DNA of 64,000 nucleotides from Phycisphaerales bacterium (GTDB taxonomy: Bacteria; Planctomycetota; Phycisphaerae; UBA1845; UTPLA1), in assembly GCA_022360095.1 (NCBI GenBank), contig JAKSDK010000778.1, forward strand, positions 186,001-250,000, in the 5' to 3' direction. The notes under the pieces were generated by a model. That model searched no databases, was not told the DNA's origin, and saw only the letters and a list, made by a program, of their open reading frames with translations. Of this stretch, positions 17,713 to 25,995 are shown piece by piece. The position numbers and the translations under genes were made by a program. Each line of letters begins with the position of its first letter. Position 1 is the first letter of the stretch.

Positions 17713-19386
17713 ATGTCGAACAGGCGAGACTTTCTAATCCTAGAAGTGAGTGCGGACGAGCTGCGTCTTAGTCATGCGCAGCTCGACGGCGATCGGGTCA
17801 AGCTGCACGAGACGTGCTCCTTCCTGTCACACCAATCTCGTTCAGACAAACCGGTCATCAAGGATCAAAGCGTTCTCGACGCCTTGTCCGCTTTTGTTTC
17901 CGAGCGGCATTGGGTCGGCAAGGACCTGATCTGTCTCTTGAGCGGGTCTTCGATTTCCTGTCAGTATTTCGACATGCCTCCGCTCAAGGGCAGCGCTCTG
18001 CGGCAGGCCGTGTTGCTCAAGCTGGATCAGCAGTTGCATTTCGACGTTGGTGAGGCCATCGTCGACATCCAGCCGATCGGAGATCCGAAGCTGAATAATC
18101 GCAACCAGCTACGCGTAGGAGTGACTGCGTTGCGCCGGGATAGTGCTCGGGATGTCCTTGATGTGGCGACGCGTTTGGGATTGAACGTGTTCTCCATTTC
18201 AGCGGCTTCGGTCGCGCTGACATCCTTGGCTCAGGCGTCGTTTTGCGACTACGAAGACTCGCAAGCGGTCCTTCATATTGGCGAGCGTGTCAGCACGCTC
18301 ATCGTGCTCAATGGCCAAATACCTTGTGTGACCAGCGAGTTGCCGATCGGAATGAGCGATTTCACGGCGGCTCTCATGCGCCCGATCATCAGGGGTGACG
18401 AGGTGATCGAGCTGGATGAAGAGAAGGCCACGGCGATTCGAGACGAGGTCGGCATTCCCGAGGTGAATCAAGAGATTGAAGTGCTGGGCGTGACAGGGAA
18501 TCGCCTGCTTCCACTCATCGAGCCGGCCCTTCAAAAGTTTGCACAACACCTGACCCAATGGCTGACGTTCGCAGCGACCTCCGAGAACGGTGAGAAGATT
18601 TCACGCCTGAAGCTCGTGGGTGGCGGCGTGGCCATGCCGGGGCTTGCGAAGGCGATCGGCCATCGTGTAGGACTTGATGCAGAGGAAAGCAGATGGCTTG
18701 ATGGAGTGGCGGCCGTTGCGGGACCGGCCGGTGATTTGCCTGTCGAATCTTTTGCCATCGCGACCGGTGCGACCCGTCACTGGCTGGAATTGCCGGATTT
18801 GATTCCGTCCGAGGTCCGACAGGCCAGGAAGTTGCGTCGGATTCGCCGGTCGACCGTATTGGTGTGTCCGGTCGTGGCCGTGGCTATTTTTAGCGTCGCT
18901 TTTCTGTTCGATCACGCAGGCAACAAGATTCAGTCCGTGTACGGTGCGAATCAGGAAAAATTAAATGATGTCAAACAGATCGTAGGTTCGAACCAACGCT
19001 GGGTGGCTGAGCGACAGGTCGTCGATCGGTTGCAGGGTGAGTTTGACACGTTCGCCCATTCGACGCCCTCCTGGGCGGGGCTTTTCAAGGAACTTTCCCG
19101 CCTCCTGCCCAGCGAGTTGCAGGCGAGTCAGTTCAAAGCGATGCCCAGTCCGGATGGAATTCGTATGGAACTTGAAGCCAGCGTTTATACGACGGACAAG
19201 GGCCGAAGTTTCGACGAAGTCGTTGAGCAGACGCTGCTTTCGCTGGAACGCAGTCCGTTTTTTAAGCACGTTCAGTTGCTTAATTCAAATAAGCAAATGG
19301 AGAAGTCGGAAGATCACACCGAAGCGGGCTCGCTGTTCGTCGAGCTCGAACTGGTGTATCCACAGACGAGGAGCGGAGGAGCATAA
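17713..19386 (+). CDS. PilM-PilN fusion (GspL-like) assembly protein
   Basis: A 557-residue protein joining two parts that are separate genes in most type IV pilus systems. Residues ~1-370 form a PilM-like actin-fold domain, with segments such as GKDLICLLSGSSISCQYFDMP and KLVGGGVAMPGLAKAIG. A transmembrane helix follows at ~380-400. The C-terminal ~150 residues form a coiled-coil and PilN-like periplasmic domain. The topology (cytoplasmic actin fold, one helix, periplasmic domain) equals that of GspL in type II secretion. It lies directly before the PilO-like gene, as pilM-N-O-P order predicts. Confidence 0.85.
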   Translation: MSNRRDFLILEVSADELRLSHAQLDGDRVKLHETCSFLSHQSRSDKPVIKDQSVLDALSAFVSERHWVGKDLICLLSGSSISCQYFDMPPLKGSALRQAVLLKLDQQLHFDVGEAIVDIQPIGDPKLNNRNQLRVGVTALRRDSARDVLDVATRLGLNVFSISAASVALTSLAQASFCDYEDSQAVLHIGERVSTLIVLNGQIPCVTSELPIGMSDFTAALMRPIIRGDEVIELDEEKATAIRDEVGIPEVNQEIEVLGVTGNRLLPLIEPALQKFAQHLTQWLTFAATSENGEKISRLKLVGGGVAMPGLAKAIGHRVGLDAEESRWLDGVAAVAGPAGDLPVESFAIATGATRHWLELPDLIPSEVRQARKLRRIRRSTVLVCPVVAVAIFSVAFLFDHAGNKIQSVYGANQEKLNDVKQIVGSNQRWVAERQVVDRLQGEFDTFAHSTPSWAGLFKELSRLLPSELQASQFKAMPSPDGIRMELEASVYTTDKGRSFDEVVEQTLLSLERSPFFKHVQLLNSNKQMEKSEDHTEAGSLFVELELVYPQTRSGGA

Positions 19387-19389
19387 GCC

Positions 19390-19956
19390 ATGCCAAAGCT
19401 CTTGACCACACTCAAGGATTGGTCTCCCGCGGCTGCGGCGTTTTGCGTCGTGATCCTGGCGGCCGTCTATGCTTTTTCTCGTCAGGCTGAGGTGGCGGCT
19501 GAGATTCGAGAGATGGATCATCTTGCGTTGACGTTGACGGACACGGCCACTGATGCAAGGCGCGGGACTCTGTCTCCTGAGGAAATCAAGGAGATCCAGC
19601 TTCAACGAGAAGATCTTGAAACTCGGATGGAGGACTCGCGCAAGCCGGGCATTGTTGTTCCGCAGCTCAGCGAAGCGGCTCGCAGCACCGGCCTCCTCGT
19701 TCTGGAGATTCACCCGGTCAAAAAGCGCAACCGCGGACAGCTTCGAAAAGGTGCGCCCGAATATCCTCATTATGAAGTATTGGTGCAAGGCAGTTATCAG
19801 CAGATTGCGGATTACATGCAAGGGTGTTCGAAGCAACGTATTCCGGTTCGCGTTATCGGTTTTCGAATAGACCGTGTCGAGGAGGCCAGTGGTCTGAGTG
19901 CCGAGATCAAGGTCGAGGCGTTTAAAGATATCAGCACGGAAGAAAAGAAGACGTAA
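19390..19956 (+). CDS. PilO/GspM-like assembly protein
   Basis: A 188-residue bitopic protein with a transmembrane helix at ~15-30 (AAAFCVVILAAVYAF), a coiled coil to ~95 and a small periplasmic alpha/beta domain (HYEVLVQGSYQQIADYMQGC...), the plan of PilO and GspM. GGAGGA lies upstream of the ATG. It follows the PilM-PilN fusion by 3 bases and overlaps the next gene by one base. It likely pairs with the PilN-like part of the fusion to bridge the inner membrane and the secretin. Confidence 0.83.
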   Translation: MPKLLTTLKDWSPAAAAFCVVILAAVYAFSRQAEVAAEIREMDHLALTLTDTATDARRGTLSPEEIKEIQLQREDLETRMEDSRKPGIVVPQLSEAARSTGLLVLEIHPVKKRNRGQLRKGAPEYPHYEVLVQGSYQQIADYMQGCSKQRIPVRVIGFRIDRVEEASGLSAEIKVEAFKDISTEEKKT

Positions 19957-20477
19957 TGGATGCGCGCAAGAAAAAAGTTTTGATTGTCCTCGCCATTGCG
20001 AGCGTGATTCTGGTCTGGCGTTTGTATGCCATCGTGACGGAATACCTTCCGTCGACCACACGGGCCGACTCCGTGGCGGAAGTGGTGCCGGCGGCGAAGG
20101 ATCAAACTTCGGTGCGGAAAGACTCGATGGAAGAAGTCTGGAATGCTCAGACCAAAGTGACGGAACAATCCTGGGGTCGTGATCCTTTTTCCAATGTGCT
20201 CAGGGTCTTGAATCTGGATTCCAGCAATGAAGAGGTCGTGTCCCGCGAGCCGCCTCCGGCTCCGTCGATTCTGTTCACCGGTGTGTCGATGAGCGACGAT
20301 CAGTGGTTGGCTGCGCTGGACGGCAACATCGTTCGTGTCGGTGATACGGTCGAAGAGGATTGCCGAATAATTGAGATTACGAAGCATTCAGTTGTACTGA
20401 AATCGAAGGGATGGGTCTTTACGTACGCCCTGGGTTCACAGAAACCTGAAATACGCCCCTTCTCGGAGGAGCCATGA
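19956..20477 (+). CDS. PilP/GspC-like inner-membrane connector
   Basis: A 173-residue protein with a transmembrane helix near the N-terminus (VLIVLAIASVILVWRLYAIV), a linker, the motif GRDPFSNVL (compare the RDPF motif of PilP) and a small C-terminal beta domain (RVGDTVEEDCRIIEITKHSVVLKSKG) that resembles the HR/PilP domain of secretin-binding connectors. It starts in a TAATG overlap with the PilO-like gene and ends in an ATGA overlap with the secretin gene. Its likely job is docking the inner-membrane complex onto the secretin N-domains. Confidence 0.82.
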   Translation: MDARKKKVLIVLAIASVILVWRLYAIVTEYLPSTTRADSVAEVVPAAKDQTSVRKDSMEEVWNAQTKVTEQSWGRDPFSNVLRVLNLDSSNEEVVSREPPPAPSILFTGVSMSDDQWLAALDGNIVRVGDTVEEDCRIIEITKHSVVLKSKGWVFTYALGSQKPEIRPFSEEP

Positions 20478-22342
20478 ACAAGGCGATTGCGACATTCTGG
20501 TGCAGTATGGCGTCTCTGGCGCTGAGCGGTTTGAGCGCCTCTGCTCAAGAGGACATTAAGTCCATCGAAGCGTCGGGGGAGAAACGAATCACGCTGAATA
20601 TGGCGAAGGGGGATATCCGCGATGCTCTGCGACTTGTGGCCGAGCAAGGTGGACTGAACCTGGTCATTGGTCCGCAGGTTGAAGGTGAAGTGTCGATCTA
20701 TCTTACGGACGCCGCTTTCGAGACTGCATTGCGAGCCATAACCGTTAGCAACGGTTTTGTCTATGTTGTGGAAAATAACGTCATCTCCGTTTCCAGGCCG
20801 TCGGACAACCCGACGGGCGCGGACGCAATTCCGCCGCTGGTGACAAAGATTTTCACGTTGCGTTCGCAGGACGCCGAGCGGGTCCGGGATGCCTTGGAGT
20901 TTGCACTGACCCCGTTCGGCAAGATGAAAGCGCTGAATGAAAACAGCGATAATTTCTATACCGGCCAACGCTTGAGCGACCTGAGCGGCGAAATCGGGAA
21001 CGAGAACGGCAACAATAACAATAACATTCGAAACAACAATCAGAATGGCAACAACAACATCAACCAGCAGCAGGCTGGTGTGGGGCTGCCCCCGTTGAAC
21101 GCTCGGAAGCTTGTCGTCACCGATATTGCGGAAAATGTCCGTCGCATCGGGAAGCTGATCGGTGATCTCGACAAACTGCCTCCCCAGGTTCTCATCGAGG
21201 CCCGTATTGTCGAGATGAGCACCGATCTTCAACGCCAGCTCGGAATCGACTGGGACGTCAACGTTCTTGCCAACGGACCGATTCTGAACCATGAACTTCC
21301 TCTGCAGTGGAGGGCCGGTTTCTCATCCGGGAACCAGATCCGCCGGACGCCCACCGGCACGGCGCAGTCTACCGCCGGGCTGGCGCTGGGCGTCGTTGAT
21401 TTTTCAAGGTTTTTGGGATTGCTCCGAATTCACCAGCAGGACAATGCCATTCGATTGTTGGCGAACCCGCGATTATTGGTTTTCAATAATCACAGTGCGA
21501 GCATCCTGGTGGGGGAACGCTATCCGATTCTTGAATCCACGGTGACCGATTTCGGGACGGTGACCGAGGCGTTTGATACTTATATTCCGGTCGGGATTCA
21601 GCTCGAAGTCACGCCGACGATTATGGTCGATGGCCGTCTCAGCCTGATGGTTCATCCGGTGACCAGTGCGCTCGGCGACGACGTCATCGGCACGACCGGC
21701 CTGCGTGTCGCGCGAATTCGAACGCGTGAGTTGAGCACGCGCGTCGTCATGGAAGACGGCCAGACCATTGTTTTGGGGGGACTGATCAGTGATCGTAAGA
21801 CACGCGTCGTGAATAAGATCCCCGGTCTCGGTGATATGTGGGGCCTGAGCGTGCTGTTTCGCCAGGAGAATCCGCAATCGGAGCGTGTGGACTTGCTCGT
21901 GTTTCTGACCGCACATGTGGAAGGCGGGACGGAAATGAGTGAGCGTGATCTTGAAATTTTCGAGAAATATCGTCCGCACTTCAAACAGGTTGAGAGGCTT
22001 CAGGATGTCCAGTTGCATTTTGAGGTTCCGACCGAATATGAAACGCCGAAGCCCATGTTTGGTGATCCGCCTGTCGAGTCTTTGGAGTCGGACGAGGAAA
22101 CGGAGCTTGTCGAAGAAGATGCAACGGATGAAATGGTAACGGACGAAGAATCGGAGAGGCCTGAGACGGAGTCGCCGGTGGCGCGATCATGGCCGTCCAA
22201 GGTGTCCGCGAATGCGCCACGCCGGCTTGGCGATCCGGGGCTTCAGGTCGGTAACCGATTTCAAACGGCTGATCAGTCTTCTGTTGCCCGTTCGAATGAC
22301 AGAGCTTTTCTTGCAAGGACGCTTTCAGATGAAAATCGTTAA
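20474..22342 (+). CDS. Secretin (PilQ/GspD family) with Asn-rich insert
   Basis: A 622-residue outer-membrane secretin subunit with a signal peptide ending near SASAQ. An STN/N0-like domain at ~40-105 and an N1-like domain at ~122-240 precede the secretin domain, with the family signatures VLIEARIVEMS, IRLLANPRLLVFNNHSASI and VVMEDGQTIVLGGL. An Asn/Gln-rich stretch at residues 176-200 interrupts the N1-like domain. The C-terminus carries an acidic tail rich in Glu and Asp (~515-560), which may be a pilotin or S-domain analogue. The following lipoprotein gene overlaps it by 14 bases. Confidence 0.94.
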   Translation: MNKAIATFWCSMASLALSGLSASAQEDIKSIEASGEKRITLNMAKGDIRDALRLVAEQGGLNLVIGPQVEGEVSIYLTDAAFETALRAITVSNGFVYVVENNVISVSRPSDNPTGADAIPPLVTKIFTLRSQDAERVRDALEFALTPFGKMKALNENSDNFYTGQRLSDLSGEIGNENGNNNNNIRNNNQNGNNNINQQQAGVGLPPLNARKLVVTDIAENVRRIGKLIGDLDKLPPQVLIEARIVEMSTDLQRQLGIDWDVNVLANGPILNHELPLQWRAGFSSGNQIRRTPTGTAQSTAGLALGVVDFSRFLGLLRIHQQDNAIRLLANPRLLVFNNHSASILVGERYPILESTVTDFGTVTEAFDTYIPVGIQLEVTPTIMVDGRLSLMVHPVTSALGDDVIGTTGLRVARIRTRELSTRVVMEDGQTIVLGGLISDRKTRVVNKIPGLGDMWGLSVLFRQENPQSERVDLLVFLTAHVEGGTEMSERDLEIFEKYRPHFKQVERLQDVQLHFEVPTEYETPKPMFGDPPVESLESDEETELVEEDATDEMVTDEESERPETESPVARSWPSKVSANAPRRLGDPGLQVGNRFQTADQSSVARSNDRAFLARTLSDENR

Positions 22343-22871
22343 TCGATACGCTGGATTTCTGCGACTCGCGCTTCTGGTCTGTTTGCCGGGAATGGTCGGT
22401 TGCGCATCCATGTTCGGCCGGAACAAGGTCGAGCAGACGACGAAGGTCGAGACCATCAGTGACGTACCGGAATTGACGTCGGCGGAGCGAGAACAGCGAT
22501 TTCGAGAGGCGACCAATGGCGGCGCTCGACTTGTTGAGCAGGGTCAATACGGTCTTGCCCTCGGCGCCTTTGAAGAAGCCGCCTCTTTGAAGCCCGATTC
22601 GATTGAAGCGCTGTTCAACCTGGGCGCTTGTTACGAGAACATCGGCGATCCGATGAAGGCGATCAGCATTTATCGTTGCGTTCTCGAAATCGTACCTGAG
22701 GATGCCGATTGCTACGTCAACCTCGGCACGAGCTATATCAAGCTGTATCACCGTGAGAATAGTCCGATCTGGCGAAGACTGGCCAGGAAATCATGGGAAA
22801 GATCACTGCAATTGAATCCTGACCAGCCGGACGTGAAGAAGTATCTCGCGATGACGGAATCACCGGATTGA
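22329..22871 (+). CDS. TPR lipoprotein (PilF/PilW-type pilotin candidate)
   Basis: A 180-residue lipoprotein. The ATG inside the secretin 3' end was chosen because AAGGA lies upstream and it opens directly into a lipoprotein signal peptide (LALLVCLPGMVGC, lipobox VGC). Three TPR units follow from ~60, including QYGLALGAFEEAASLKPDSIEALFNLGACYE. Its place at the end of a pilus operon, overlapping the secretin gene, suggests a pilotin like PilF that helps secretin reach or assemble in the outer membrane. That role is inferred. Confidence 0.8.
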   Translation: MKIVNRYAGFLRLALLVCLPGMVGCASMFGRNKVEQTTKVETISDVPELTSAEREQRFREATNGGARLVEQGQYGLALGAFEEAASLKPDSIEALFNLGACYENIGDPMKAISIYRCVLEIVPEDADCYVNLGTSYIKLYHRENSPIWRRLARKSWERSLQLNPDQPDVKKYLAMTESPD

Positions 22872-22877
22872 TAAAAC

Positions 22878-22908
22878 GGGCGTCCCGTTAATGGGGGGCG
22901 GGACGCCT
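22878..22908 (+). terminator. Hairpin at end of pilus/secretion operon
   Basis: The arms GGCGTCCCG and CGGGACGCC form a 9-bp perfect stem with an 11-base loop, starting about 6 bases after the TPR lipoprotein stop. The downstream flank TGTCTTGATGTTG is only moderately T-rich. A terminator is likely from position, but the sequence is not textbook. Confidence 0.6.
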
Positions 22909-22958
22909 GTCTTGATGTTGACCCTGTCTGCTTAGGACGACGCCGCGGATATTTTCTC

Positions 22959-23924
22959 ATGCAGGCAACGGCATCCATTGTTCAAAAGATCCGGTCCAAT
23001 CCGAAGATTCCCGCACCGTCCCAAACCGTTTTCAAGATACTCCAACTGACCAAGGACCCTGAAAGCGACATCCGTGATGTCGCCTCGCTCATCAGCCAGG
23101 ACGCGGGACTGACGGCCCAGCTGTTGCGTCAGGCGAATAGCGCGCTCTACGGATGCAGCTCACCGACTTCTTCCGTTTCCGATGCGTGCATGCGGTTGGG
23201 TTTCAAGCGCATTCGATCGGCTGTGATCAATCAGCATATCGTCAACGGTCTTGGCGATGCTCGGCCGCCGGGTTTTGATGCGCACCGTTACTGGCAGTCA
23301 GCATTCGCCATTAGCGTTGCGGCCGGTGACCTATGCAAGAAGCTGCTCCCGAAATCGGTCGAGGAGGCGGGGACCGCCGGTCTGCTTTGCGATGTTGGGA
23401 TCGGTCTCTTGGCGTTTGGCTTGCCTCATGAGTACCAGGGGGTGCTTGCGAGTCGATCGGGACCGTCGCCGCTTCCGTTGCATGAAATTGAGAAGCGCAA
23501 GCTCGGCCTGACGCACGCGGAGGTTGGGGCGGCTGTGCTTGAAGACTGGAAACTTGGCGAAGAGATCATCGAGGCGGTCAAGCATCATCACGCTGATCCG
23601 ATGAATCCGGATTTGGCAGAGTTGTCCAGCTTTGCCCGGATTATTGCCGCAGCCTCGACCTTGGCTGAAATCGCGTTAGAAGGTTCGGACATGGATCGGG
23701 TGTCATGCCTCTTCGCTCATGTGGATACATTGTCGCCCGAGGCGGACGCACTCGTAAACGATTTGCTTGATGGGCTGGTCGCGCACATTCAGCAATCGGC
23801 GGAGTCGATGTCCATCGAGTTAGGCTCCGTCGACGAGATGAAAACCAACTTCGAAGCGATGGTCAGCAGTCTACCAGACGTGAGTGGCCGTTTCAGCCAT
23901 CGACCGATGTCACGCGACGAATAA
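22959..23924 (+). CDS. HDOD domain signalling protein
   Basis: A 321-residue protein dominated by an HDOD domain (~10-210), an HD-related module without the full metal-binding HD motif that is common in bacterial signalling. Typical segments are SQDAGLTAQLLRQANSALYG and LGFKRIRSAVINQHIV. The region HHHADP near residue 210 resembles the end of the family. Its position just after the pilus operon suggests a signalling input to motility or surface behaviour; that is inferred, since a hairpin separates it from the operon. Confidence 0.87.
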   Translation: MQATASIVQKIRSNPKIPAPSQTVFKILQLTKDPESDIRDVASLISQDAGLTAQLLRQANSALYGCSSPTSSVSDACMRLGFKRIRSAVINQHIVNGLGDARPPGFDAHRYWQSAFAISVAAGDLCKKLLPKSVEEAGTAGLLCDVGIGLLAFGLPHEYQGVLASRSGPSPLPLHEIEKRKLGLTHAEVGAAVLEDWKLGEEIIEAVKHHHADPMNPDLAELSSFARIIAAASTLAEIALEGSDMDRVSCLFAHVDTLSPEADALVNDLLDGLVAHIQQSAESMSIELGSVDEMKTNFEAMVSSLPDVSGRFSHRPMSRDE

Positions 23925-23978
23925 GACGAGCAACCAACGGTCGTGGTTACCAGCCGGGTCATCCTGGATTAGAGATAC

Positions 23979-24491
23979 TCAGCGCTGTTGGGGCTGCATC
24001 ACGGGGCGACGGCCCCCTTGATCGCCCTGCGGTGTATTTTGAGGGGCAATCGGAGGCTGGCCGACCTTGGCCACCGGAGCACGAGCGCCGACGCCGGACT
24101 GCCCTGCGGGTGCCGTTGATTGGGCGGTGCTAGGGCGACGCATCGGAGGCTCCTCCGAGGCTTGTCCGACAATCACCTTGCCAACGAAGATGGCGCCGTC
24201 AGCGATTTCCAGGCGATTGGTTCGCAAATCACCTTCCATTTTGGCCGTCGCCAGGAGATGCAGTTTTTCGCTCACGATCAGGTTGCCCCGGCACTCGCCT
24301 TCGATCTTGACGTTGGCGGCCTCGACGTTCGCAGTGATCTTGGCGCCTTCCGCAATATGCAGTGCGCCTTTGGCATGAATTTGACCGTCGAAGCTTCCTT
24401 CGATTCGAACGCCTTTTTCGAAGGAGAGTTCGCCTTTGAATTGAGCATCAGTGCCAAGAACCGTTGGGTATTCGCCGTTGAAATCGGCCAT
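23979..24491 (-). CDS. Bactofilin
   Basis: A 170-residue polymerising cytoskeletal protein. The central ~100 residues form the right-handed beta-helix typical of bactofilins (GELSFEKGVRIEGSFDGQI, AEGAKITANVEAANVKIEGE, LEIADGAIFVGKV). The C-terminal ~50 residues are Pro/Gln/Ala-rich and disordered. The start at 24491 has GGAGGA 9 bases upstream. A longer reading from 24587 lacks such a site and crosses the untranslated leader. Bactofilins often position pilus or cell-wall enzymes, but no partner is evident here. Confidence 0.92.
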   Translation of the reverse strand: MADFNGEYPTVLGTDAQFKGELSFEKGVRIEGSFDGQIHAKGALHIAEGAKITANVEAANVKIEGECRGNLIVSEKLHLLATAKMEGDLRTNRLEIADGAIFVGKVIVGQASEEPPMRRPSTAQSTAPAGQSGVGARAPVAKVGQPPIAPQNTPQGDQGGRRPVMQPQQR

Positions 24492-24850
24492 TGTAAAGCG
24501 TCCTCCATGCGCTCTTCGAGCGCCCTTGCCAATGTGAACCAGCTCCCTCTGGTGAACTCCTCCATGAGAAAAGCGGCAGTATAACAACTTCGTTCATAAG
24601 TACAATAGTCAAACAACGACGTGAAACGAAAAGTTTTACGAGTCTGTTGTTTGCATTGTTTAACTGGAACGGCGGGTCATTCGGCAAATCAACCTCTTAA
24701 CCGTCCGATGACCAGAACGTTGCAAGAGACCACAAAGCTGTGATTTGTTTCCGGTTCAATTTCGACGGCGAGGGTTCTACGTCAATGACTGTGGAAAGGT
24801 TCAAAATTCAAAGCGGCAAATATGGAAACCGACACACGCGGACGCGACCG
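24492..24850. other. Intergenic region upstream of bactofilin
   Basis: About 360 bases with no convincing gene. It holds the bactofilin leader, including a small hairpin (GCGCTC-TTC-GAGCGC, 24509-24523) only two bases upstream of the ribosome binding site. A probable minus-strand promoter lies near 24578-24605. The upstream half shows nothing recognisable. Confidence 0.6.
24578..24605 (-). promoter_or_regulatory. Sigma70-type promoter for bactofilin
   Basis: On the minus strand TTGTAC, a 16-base spacer and TATACT match the vegetative consensus well. The spot is about 87 bases upstream of the bactofilin ATG, in a clearly AT-rich stretch. It would give a leader carrying a small hairpin next to the ribosome binding site. 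Confidence 0.6.
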
Positions 24851-25372
24851 TCAGGGCAACATGCCGGGTTCGCTTTGACTCCAGGAACGAACGCGCTGGC
24901 CCGGTTCCGGATCAAAGCCGACAACGTTTAGATCGCAACGGGGGATCACCACAATGCAATAGGGGCTGGCCATGGCCAACGGCGCATTCGGTGCGGGCGA
25001 TTGAACGGCCGTTGCCACGTGCAACTTGTGACCTTCGCGCCAGACACGTTCGACATTGACACCATATTGATCTGAAGGGACGCGGCCTAGCGTCACAATC
25101 AGGAGCATCTGATTTTCAAAATCCACGGGGACGTTGTCTTGTAAGGGGATCCGGGCAAAGGTCGCGGCATCACGGATGACCAATTGCATCGATCGGGATT
25201 CGTGAGAATGCTTTCCGGCGTATTGCTCAAGGATGGGCAATTCTTCTCCGTCAGGTGGGAGTTGCCGGATGTTGCCGTGGCCGTCGTGGCAGCCGGGCAA
25301 GAAGAGAGCCACTCCCAGAATGAGGTTGAAATCAATCCAATACCGCCTAAGAAGACGCAGTGTGTTCACCAT
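24851..25372 (-). CDS. Lipoprotein with PrcB-like C-terminal domain
   Basis: A 173-residue predicted lipoprotein: the signal peptide ends in FLPGC. The C-terminal half (LLIVTLGRVPSDQYGVNVERV, then VATAVQSPAPNAPLAMASPYCIVVIP) resembles the PrcB C-terminal domain, first described in a Treponema protease complex. The usual glycine-tyrosine motif after the proline is replaced by SDQYG. The function is unknown; a periplasmic protein-protein role is inferred. It is divergent from the TPR gene and lies on the same strand as bactofilin, 359 bases away. Confidence 0.65.
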   Translation of the reverse strand: MVNTLRLLRRYWIDFNLILGVALFLPGCHDGHGNIRQLPPDGEELPILEQYAGKHSHESRSMQLVIRDAATFARIPLQDNVPVDFENQMLLIVTLGRVPSDQYGVNVERVWREGHKLHVATAVQSPAPNAPLAMASPYCIVVIPRCDLNVVGFDPEPGQRVRSWSQSEPGMLP

Positions 25373-25452
25373 ACGTCCATGTTATGCCGTTTGCCGTGAG
25401 CGGAGCAATGCCGTTGATTGACTGGTTCGGGATATTGAGATAAAATCCATCT

Positions 25453-25995
25453 ATGACGATACTTAGGGCTTCTGCTGTGTTCCGTGTGTCCTCGTGGCCG
25501 CTTCTTTTTCTGGTGGTCGTGTCGGCGCTTTGGCTCTCCTATCCCGTTGCCGCTGTCGCGGACGGAAAGAGTTCCAAAGGCAAGGCCGGTCGCAAGAAAT
25601 CAGAGCCGAAATCCTCTGCGCAGCAACGCGCCCGTAAAGCCATCCGATCGGGCGATCTCGATCTGGCAAAGGCTTTGCTTCGCAACGGTTTGAAGGGCGC
25701 CAAGAGTCGTTCCGAGCGCAATGCGTGGCATATTGTCGAAGCCGAGTTGGAGTACGATCGAAAGAATTACGCGAAGGCGGGCCTGGTCGCGATGCGTATC
25801 GTCATCCTCCACCCGAAGAGCAAACAGGTCGGCGCCGCCTTGTATTGGGCAGGCAGGTCCTATGAAGCGCTGGCCAGACCACGCAAATCCGTCGAACTTT
25901 ACGAAGCCTGTCTGGAACACGGCACGACCAAGCGCTCGATTCGGCAGAAAGCCGAGAAACGACTGGCCAAACTGAAGGACCAATCTTCGGAATGA
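25453..25995 (+). CDS. Exported TPR-like protein
   Basis: A 180-residue protein with a signal peptide (LLFLVVVSALWLSYPVAAVA), a Lys/Ser-rich linker (KSSKGKAGRKKSEPKSS) and TPR-like helices from ~55 to the end (GDLDLAKALLRNGL, NYAKAGLVAMRIVILHPKSKQVGAALYWAG). It overlaps miaB in an ATGA junction and is probably cotranscribed. No specific function can be assigned. Confidence 0.75.
   Translation: MTILRASAVFRVSSWPLLFLVVVSALWLSYPVAAVADGKSSKGKAGRKKSEPKSSAQQRARKAIRSGDLDLAKALLRNGLKGAKSRSERNAWHIVEAELEYDRKNYAKAGLVAMRIVILHPKSKQVGAALYWAGRSYEALARPRKSVELYEACLEHGTTKRSIRQKAEKRLAKLKDQSSE

Noticed and set aside
24740-25059. Plus-strand frames of 63 and 104 codons between the bactofilin and PrcB-like genes
   Set aside because: No ribosome binding site or family resemblance, and partly antisense to the PrcB-like gene.
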